A stretch of 64,000 nucleotides of DNA from Aliterella atlantica CENA595 (GTDB lineage: Bacteria; Cyanobacteriota; Cyanobacteriia; Cyanobacteriales; Chroococcidiopsidaceae), in NCBI RefSeq assembly GCF_000952155.1, contig NZ_JYON01000022.1, forward strand, positions 24,358 to 88,357, read 5' to 3'. The position numbers were made by a program, and so were the translations under genes. Below the pieces are notes generated by a model, which had not been told where the DNA came from, searched no databases, and saw only the letters and a program-made list of their open reading frames with translations. How positions within the stretch are numbered: the stretch's first letter is position 1; every line of letters starts with the position of its first letter. Of this stretch, positions 59,082-64,000 are shown piece after piece.

Positions 59082-60947
59082 TCAAAATCCAGAGTTAAAA
59101 ATGTTGTAAGCCGACCAATGAGGGAAACTTAAGAAAGCGCCCAAAATACTTACTCCAATCAAGATTGTCAGCGCATAAAACTGAGATTGACCAGAAGTGC
59201 TGTATTTTAAGCTTTCTCCACCCAAAATCGAAGCCAAACCTACCAAGTTCACGAAGCCGTCTACGATAAAACGGTCAACCCAAGCAGTAATTTTAGAAAC
59301 TCGGTCAACAGCAAACACAATACTCAAGCGATAGAGATTGGGAGTGTAAAAATCGTAGGCAAATAAGTTTTGCAAAGCTGTCGATGGCAGCCGTACAGGC
59401 TTGGGAATAAAATTGCCTAGATAAATTATCCCGCTAAGGGTGCAACCAAAAACACTTGACCAAAACAGCAGTATTGCTACATCGTCATTCAAATTTGCCC
59501 AGTTAGGTAGCAAAGACAAGCTTTCTAAAACTAAAGGCAAATGCAGAGTGAAGCCTAGTAATAGCGTCATGGGTACTACTAACAACCATAAAGCTTCAGG
59601 CGATCGCTGCGACATTTGTTGAGGTTTGCCACCAAAAATTAGCCCAAATACCCTTACCAAGCTAAAGGCAGTCAAAGCATTGACGACTAATACGATTGCT
59701 ACTAACCAAGGTTGAGTTGCCCATAAAGTGTCGGCTAAGTTCAACAGCGCCCAAAAGCTTCCAAAAGGAGGGCAACCAATCAAAGCCGCCGTACCGCCTA
59801 AAAAGGCTAAAGCAGATACCGGACGGCGCGACCATAAGCCACCTAATTGCGTCAAGTCTTGGGTAATGTTGTTCCAAATAATGCCACCTACGCTCATAAT
59901 CAACAAGCCCATTGCTACGGCATGAGTCAGTACCAGTAATAGGGCAGCATCATTTTGTCCGGTTCCTACAGCAATAAATACAAGTCCCATGTAAGCGCTG
60001 ACAGAGTAGGATAAAGCGCGTTTGATGTCGATTTGAGCGATCGCAATCAAAGAAGCACCTACAGCCGTTACAGACCCAATTAACACCAAGGCAGACATCG
60101 CTATAGGCGATAAGGTCAGTATTGGTTCTAATTTAATTAGTACCCATGCCCCAGTTGCGACTACTACTGAATTGCGTAAAATCGTGCTAGGAACTGGACC
60201 TTCCATTGCTTCATCTAGCCACAAATGTAAGGGAAATTGAGCGCATTTACCCATTGGTCCAGCAATTAAAGCTAGACAAATCAAAGTAATTACTTTCGGG
60301 TCTGGGTGCGCCCCCCGCGCCCAATCAGCTAACTCCCAATAATTCCAAGTTCCTGTCATAGATAACAGGGCAATAACTCCCATTAGCAGTAACAAGTCGC
60401 CTACTCGCTTAGTTAGAAAGGCATCTCTAGCGCCTGTAACTACTAAAGGTTGACTAAACCACAGCCCAACTAACAGGTAAGTTCCTAGCGTAAGAACCTC
60501 TAGAATTACGTAACTGAAGAACAAAGAGTTACACAAGGCTAAAGCACACATTCCGCACTCAAATAGTGCTAGAAGTGAGTAAAATCGCGCCCAGCCCCAG
60601 TCCATTTCCATGTAGCCAACTGCATAAATTTGGGCGAGTAAGTTCATCCCAGTTACAAGTACAGTTGCGCCGACAGTAATTGACGAGATTTCTAGAGGCA
60701 AAGAAATATCTAAGTTAGCAACTTGCAGCCAAGGAATAATTATTTGTTGGGCTGGCTGGTTCCAAGTCGCTTGCAAAGCAATTACGCCATGTACAAAAGC
60801 TAGAAATGTCATCAATAAGTTGATGTAACCAGCAGGTCTTGGTCCCGTACGCCGGATGATTCCTGGCGACCAAGGGATGGTCAAAACTGCCCCAATTAAG
60901 GCATAGCAAGGTACAAACCAGATGGTTTGTAGAAAAAGTTGCGCCAT
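59082..60947 (-). CDS. ndhF3: NAD(P)H-quinone oxidoreductase subunit F3
   Basis: This is a 621-residue NdhF-type subunit with about 16 membrane helices. The proton-channel blocks FPLHLWLDEAMEGPVPSTILRNSVVVATGAWVLI and ALSYSVSAYMGLVF are intact. It is the first gene of the leftward operon with ecaB, ndhD3, cupA and cupS. The product sits at the tip of the membrane arm and contacts CupA. The F3 rather than F4 assignment relies on cupS. Confidence 0.92.
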   Translation of the reverse strand: MAQLFLQTIWFVPCYALIGAVLTIPWSPGIIRRTGPRPAGYINLLMTFLAFVHGVIALQATWNQPAQQIIIPWLQVANLDISLPLEISSITVGATVLVTGMNLLAQIYAVGYMEMDWGWARFYSLLALFECGMCALALCNSLFFSYVILEVLTLGTYLLVGLWFSQPLVVTGARDAFLTKRVGDLLLLMGVIALLSMTGTWNYWELADWARGAHPDPKVITLICLALIAGPMGKCAQFPLHLWLDEAMEGPVPSTILRNSVVVATGAWVLIKLEPILTLSPIAMSALVLIGSVTAVGASLIAIAQIDIKRALSYSVSAYMGLVFIAVGTGQNDAALLLVLTHAVAMGLLIMSVGGIIWNNITQDLTQLGGLWSRRPVSALAFLGGTAALIGCPPFGSFWALLNLADTLWATQPWLVAIVLVVNALTAFSLVRVFGLIFGGKPQQMSQRSPEALWLLVVPMTLLLGFTLHLPLVLESLSLLPNWANLNDDVAILLFWSSVFGCTLSGIIYLGNFIPKPVRLPSTALQNLFAYDFYTPNLYRLSIVFAVDRVSKITAWVDRFIVDGFVNLVGLASILGGESLKYSTSGQSQFYALTILIGVSILGAFLSFPHWSAYNIFNSGF

Positions 60948-61446
60948 CGGTAGTTAACTCTATATTGATATGACAACTTAAATGTTCAGAACAACCATGT
61001 ATCTGCCCCACTTCACTTAAAAGCTAACGCAGGACAATTAATGTTCTTTTAATATTTGAGTTAAGTTAAAGCTTACCTTTAATGGTGTTACAAATAAATT
61101 GTTTAATTACCAAAATCATCAATAAATGTAATTAACTTTGCTTATCTAATGGCGCTATTTATTGACCGCATCTATGGTTGCCATTGATAGGTATCTATAG
61201 TTTTTATTTTATGGTGAAAAGTATATAAAGAGACAAAATGATAAAGCGATCGCAAATCAAGATATAACATCAAACGAGCGCTGTTTACCCTGAAAATCTG
61301 CCAAAAACCTAGCCATAAGAACTAATAGGAGATTATTTGCAAGTGCGATCGCTGATAATTTCACGACAAGCAAATTGCACTAAGCATAAATTACTAGCAT
61401 AAGTTTAAAAATAAAGGCTGTCATCTATAGTGATGATTCAAATAAC
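60948..61446. other. Upstream region of the NDH-1MS operon
   Basis: This is 500 bases of AT-rich DNA between ndhF3 and the Fur-family gene, with no gene seen. LysR-type sites (NdhR/CcmR, CmpR) would be expected here; T-N11-A dyads are present but too common to call one. Confidence 0.45.
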
Positions 61447-61851
61447 TTATGTCTTGCTATGGTCAGCTTGAATTATTTGACATTGGTTGCACAGCCCGAA
61501 AAATTCTAGAGTATGGTAGAAGATTTTGAAATTGTGAAACTGGTGTAACTGGGTTTCTAACTCATGCACGGGACATTCATTAATCCCGATAGACTGTCCG
61601 CACTGCAAACAGGTAAGGTGGTGCTTGTCTTGTTGCACCGAACTATAAAGCGATTCTCCAGAAGCTAGAGTACGCACTTGGATAACACCTTCTAGTTTTA
61701 AAGCTTCCAAGGCGCGGTAAATAGTCGCCAAACCAATGCTTTGATTGCAATTACGCAGTTCAATATAAAGGTCTTGAGCAGAAATAGCTTTGTTTAGGGT
61801 TTTGAGGAGTTTAAGAATTCGCTCCTGGCTGCGGGTGCGTTCAGTTTTCAT
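61447..61851 (-). CDS. Fur-family metal regulator (FurB/Zur-like)
   Basis: This 134-residue protein begins MKTERTRSQERILKLLK, as in cyanobacterial FurB/Zur proteins. It has a winged helix (ISAQDLYIELRN, GLATIYRALEALKLEGVIQV), the HHLTCLQCG metal-binding block, and a C-terminal CNQCQ structural zinc pair. It probably represses zinc uptake when zinc is plentiful; peroxide or iron sensing cannot be fully excluded. It is divergent from purS with 125 bases between. A Fur-box-like sequence lies just upstream of its start. Confidence 0.85.
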   Translation of the reverse strand: MKTERTRSQERILKLLKTLNKAISAQDLYIELRNCNQSIGLATIYRALEALKLEGVIQVRTLASGESLYSSVQQDKHHLTCLQCGQSIGINECPVHELETQLHQFHNFKIFYHTLEFFGLCNQCQIIQADHSKT

Positions 61852-61865
61852 GTGTAAGTTGCGGT

Positions 61866-61885
61866 TATGCTCATTCTCATTTTAA
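61866..61885 (-). promoter_or_regulatory. Fur/Zur-box-like sequence
   Basis: On the minus strand TAAAATGAGAATGAGCATAA resembles the TGATAAT-type palindrome bound by Fur-family proteins. It ends about 15 bases before the regulator start, as expected for autoregulation. Confidence 0.4.
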
Positions 61886-61976
61886 GTTTCCAGAAAGCTC
61901 CTAGTTTTACTCCTGTTTTGCTCCTGGAACTACATTTTGGCGGTAGGATAGCGTTTGTTGCCTTCATCACTGCTAT

Positions 61977-62252
61977 ATGAACCGAAAGTATCAAGCTAAG
62001 ATATATGTTACTCTGCGCCCTTCCGTTCTCGATCCAGCAGGTACGGCGGTACAATCGGGACTCAAGCACATGGGCTATGAAACTGTAGAGCAAGTTAGAA
62101 TTGGTAAATATATCGAACTTATGCTCTCGTCAACAGATGAAACTACAGCAAGGCAACAGTTAGAGCGAATGTGCGAACAACTATTAGCAAATCCAGTAAT
62201 TGAAAATTATCGGTTCAATTTAGTAGAAGTAGCCATAGAGATAGGAGCATAG
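61977..62252 (+). CDS. purS: Phosphoribosylformylglycinamidine synthase subunit PurS
   Basis: This 91-residue subunit bridges PurL and PurQ in step four of purine synthesis. KYQAKIYVTLRPSVLDPAGTAV and GYETVEQVRIGKYIEL are the family motifs. The stop is followed after three bases by purQ, so the two are translationally coupled. PurL is not in the window. Confidence 0.95.
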   Translation: MNRKYQAKIYVTLRPSVLDPAGTAVQSGLKHMGYETVEQVRIGKYIELMLSSTDETTARQQLERMCEQLLANPVIENYRFNLVEVAIEIGA

Positions 62253-62255
62253 GTT

Positions 62256-62930
62256 GTGAAATTTGGAATTATAGTTTTTCCAGGTTCAAACTGCGATCGC
62301 GATGTGGCTTATGTTACGCGCGATGTCTTGCAACAGCCTACGCGCATGATATGGCATGAAGAAACAGATATTACCGATTTAGATGTAGTAGTCGTTCCTG
62401 GTGGCTTTAGTTACGGCGATTATTTGCGTTGTGGGGCGATCGCTCGGTTTTCGCCAGTAATGCAGCAAGTAGTCAAGCACGCGCAAACAGGTAAGTTTGT
62501 TTTAGGTATTTGCAACGGCTTTCAGGTACTTACAGAAGTAGGATTATTACCAGGGGCGTTGATGCGAAATCGGGAAATGCATTTTGTCTGCGATCGCTCC
62601 CCCATTAAAGTAGAACGTAACAATTTACCTTGGACGCAAGCATACCAAAGCGGGGAAATTATTACTTTACCCATAGCTCACGGTGAGGGGCAATTCTACG
62701 CTGATAAAGATGTTGTACAACAATTAGAGGATAACAGACAAGTTTTATTCCGCTATCAAGACAACAATCCTAATGGCTCTATCAATAGTATTGCTGGTAT
62801 CTGCAACTTGCAAGGCAACGTGTTGGGAATGATGCCTCACCCAGAAAGAGCCTCAGATCCAATGCTCGGAGGTACAGATGGATTGAAGTTGTTTGAGGGC
62901 TTATTAGCGAGAGTGGAAGCTTTAGCTTAA
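62256..62930 (+). CDS. purQ: Phosphoribosylformylglycinamidine synthase subunit PurQ
   Basis: This 224-residue class I glutamine amidotransferase supplies ammonia to PurL. The start is GTG with AGGAG upstream inside purS. The nucleophilic cysteine is in LGICNGFQVL, and the His-Glu pair is in MPHPERASD. FPGSNCDRD at the N-terminus is typical. It is coupled to purS. Confidence 0.95.
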   Translation: MKFGIIVFPGSNCDRDVAYVTRDVLQQPTRMIWHEETDITDLDVVVVPGGFSYGDYLRCGAIARFSPVMQQVVKHAQTGKFVLGICNGFQVLTEVGLLPGALMRNREMHFVCDRSPIKVERNNLPWTQAYQSGEIITLPIAHGEGQFYADKDVVQQLEDNRQVLFRYQDNNPNGSINSIAGICNLQGNVLGMMPHPERASDPMLGGTDGLKLFEGLLARVEALA

Positions 62931-63013
62931 AGTTGGCTTATATTCAGTGCTAGTCTTGGACAACTAAGTTGAGATGTTATAGTCTCTAAAATATATAGCC
63001 AGGAGTTTAACTT

Positions 63014-63190
63014 ATTCCTACGTCAGAGCAGAAGACACAGTGCTTCAATTTATGTTGTTGGTTTACTACGCTTTACTTGCCCATAAATGTAGTTCGCCAA
63101 GACGAGCGATCGGGAAATATTTTCTTCCTAGCAGGTGAGGAAAATATTATTGAGATATATCCTAATGGGCGATGGAGGTACGTGGAATGA
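63014..63190 (+). CDS. DUF6888 family protein, second copy, apparent ATT start
   Basis: This is a 58-residue paralog of the protein at 21273 (IPTSEQKTQCFNLCC, NVVRQDERSGNIFFLAGEENIIEIYPNG.WRYVE). It starts at ATT with AGGAG eight bases upstream, and an in-frame TAA lies two codons before. Five of the first ten codons differ from the other copy, all at synonymous positions, which shows that translation covers this part. Its stop overlaps the next start (ATGA). Confidence 0.75.
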   Translation: MPTSEQKTQCFNLCCWFTTLYLPINVVRQDERSGNIFFLAGEENIIEIYPNGRWRYVE

Positions 63191-63417
63191 ATAAACCTAA
63201 TTTCCAGACAATGAGCAGGCAAGAATTGCATACCTACTTCCTCGCTCATCGGGACGATCGCGAAGCATTTTATGCGTATGTTGACAAGTTACACGCTGAA
63301 GCCAATTGGATAGAAATGCCTCCTTTGCAGTCACCGGAAGATATAGAAAATTATCCTGAATTTGTAGAGCGTCTGCAAAACAGTTCAAAACAGAAACAGA
63401 AAGATGATGCGCTATAG
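63187..63417 (+). CDS. DUF6887 family protein, second copy
   Basis: This 76-residue paralog of the protein at 21446 (MNKPNFQTMSRQELHTYFLAHRDDREAFYAYVDKLHAEANWIEMP) is about 60 percent identical by eye. The start is set by the ATGA overlap, with GGAGG nine bases before. It forms the second DUF6888/DUF6887 pair in the window. Confidence 0.8.
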   Translation: MNKPNFQTMSRQELHTYFLAHRDDREAFYAYVDKLHAEANWIEMPPLQSPEDIENYPEFVERLQNSSKQKQKDDAL

Positions 63418-63503
63418 CAATTTACGTAGTGCGAACTAACGATAAATATTATTTTACTAAAGTTTCTGAGTATTAATGCGGCTCAGAATTATGTGGCAAA
63501 CAG

Positions 63504-63665
63504 ATGAGAGCAGCTATTCTCAACGCAGGTAATGCAGCATGGATTTTTGCAGAACACGCGCAGCGTTTAGCGCGTATAATGAACGTTGAAATTAGCTCGA
63601 CACCAACAGATTATAATTATCTACTTGGTTGGGAAAGTTCAGAACCGCCAGCAGGTAAAACCTTT
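63504..63665 (+). pseudogene. N-terminal fragment of an unidentified protein, cut by an IS1-like element
   Basis: An ATG-initiated frame of 54 codons (MRAAILNAGNAAWIFAEHAQ...GWESSEPPAGKTF) reads like the conserved N-terminus of a larger protein, perhaps a glycosyltransferase-like Rossmann protein. It then runs into IS sequence and stops four codons later. I do not recognise the family with confidence. Confidence 0.5.
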
Positions 63666-63880
63666 GGTAGTCCTGAATAGGTAAGGATAAGATATGGATA
63701 GCTCTAAAAAGAACCATGTCGGAAAATACCATCTTCTGTCCACGCTGTGACTCCAATAAGGTTGTTAAAAATGGGTTGATTCATAACGGCAACCAAAACT
63801 TTAAGTGTAAACAGTGTGGTCGGCAATTTGTCCTTAACCCGAAAAATAAGCCGATCGCACAGGAAACCAAAGATTTATAG
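63666..63880 (+). mobile_element. IS1-like element remnant with zinc-ribbon transposase N-terminus
   Basis: GGTAGTCCTGAATAGG at 63666 may be the left end. A frame from ATG 63716 gives 54 residues with a zinc ribbon (FCPRCDSNKVVKNG, FKCKQCGRQF), as at the start of IS1-family transposases. The frame stops soon after QETKDL, where intact copies should continue. The element therefore appears truncated at about 63880. Confidence 0.6.
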
Positions 63881-63882
63881 CT

Positions 63883-64000
63883 CTACGCAAGAACATTAGG
63901 ACAGTCTTTGAAGGCGGCATCAACACAATCACGAAAGTTATCAAATTCATCCCATCGCTGCCGCATCCAATTGTTCAGGACAAACCGCGAAAGCTTTGCG
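63883..64000 (-). pseudogene. C-terminal end of a second transposase, continuing past the window
   Basis: On the minus strand a frame open to the window end reads RFVLNNWMRQRWDEFDNF.RDCVDAAFKDCPNVLA and stops at 63883. This looks like the tail of a DDE-type transposase that abuts, and probably truncated, the IS1-like element. The family is not certain, and whether the gene is intact outside the window cannot be seen. Confidence 0.5.

Noticed and set aside
60948..61446. Specific NdhR/CmpR binding site before ndhF3
   Set aside because: T-N11-A patterns are too frequent in this AT-rich stretch to single one out.

Overview
The window reads as a cyanobacterial chromosome segment. The HIP1 octamer GCGATCGC and its core recur throughout. 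The gene set is also cyanobacterial: a low-CO2 NDH-1MS module (ndhF3, ndhD3, cupA, cupS), the carotenoid isomerase crtH, a HetZ-related protein, RRM-type Rbp, PEP-CTERM, a CP12-like protein and DUF6887/DUF6888 pairs. Dispersed short repeats (CAGTGACCAGT-type, TAATTCG-type and dyads such as GGGTGCG..CGCACCC) sit between many genes. A Chroococcidiopsis/Gloeocapsopsis-like or heterocystous relative is plausible, but the genus cannot be fixed from this sequence.

Layout. At 1-2.6 kb there is an AT-rich accessory edge: the 3' end of a large GTPase-like protein followed by a PD-(D/E)XK nuclease-like protein. At 2.6-5.1 kb lie an ACT-domain gene, a retropepsin-like gene broken by one stop codon, a small partner gene, and a divergent nucleoside hydrolase/cytosine deaminase pair. 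With the uracil phosphoribosyltransferase at 11.5 kb these could form a pyrimidine salvage route. At 5.1-10.2 kb are a YebC-family gene and an ABC sugar importer without its ATPase, plus a second divergent binding protein. At 10-21 kb are an Rpn/DUF2887 protein, a large sensor kinase, crtH with a likely small RNA or attenuator in front, a HetZ-related gene, an M61 peptidase and comB. At 21-28.9 kb are the first DUF6888/DUF6887 pair, another nuclease-fold protein, a bifunctional proline catabolic enzyme, lpd, trpC and the RNase P RNA gene, which carries dispersed repeats inside it. At 28.9-36.8 kb are corA, a two-component pair, a PEP-CTERM protein, a CIRCE-controlled groEL without groES, an RRM protein and endonuclease V.

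At 37-51.7 kb are a Tat-exported multicopper oxidase, an orphan PIN-like protein, cobK, a nucleotidyltransferase fused to a degenerate phosphomannomutase, ssb, a double-ABC ATPase, a WecG-type glycosyltransferase, a sensor kinase containing an in-frame repeat, DUF2267 and VOC-like proteins, and a divergent CP12. At 52-61 kb are a GGDEF/EAL protein and the leftward operon ndhF3-ecaB-ndhD3-cupA-cupS, in which a Tat-type beta-carbonic anhydrase lies between the NDH subunits. At 61.4-64 kb are a FurB/Zur-like regulator, purS-purQ, a second DUF6888/DUF6887 pair, and a gene fragment cut by IS1-like and other transposase remnants.

The most unusual observation is that both DUF6888 copies appear to start at the same ATT codon. 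Other points worth checking are the nuclease/GTPase pair at the left edge, the carbonic anhydrase inside the NDH-1MS operon, the repeats inside rnpB, and the RNA candidate before crtH. No tRNA, CRISPR array, prophage or rRNA was seen.
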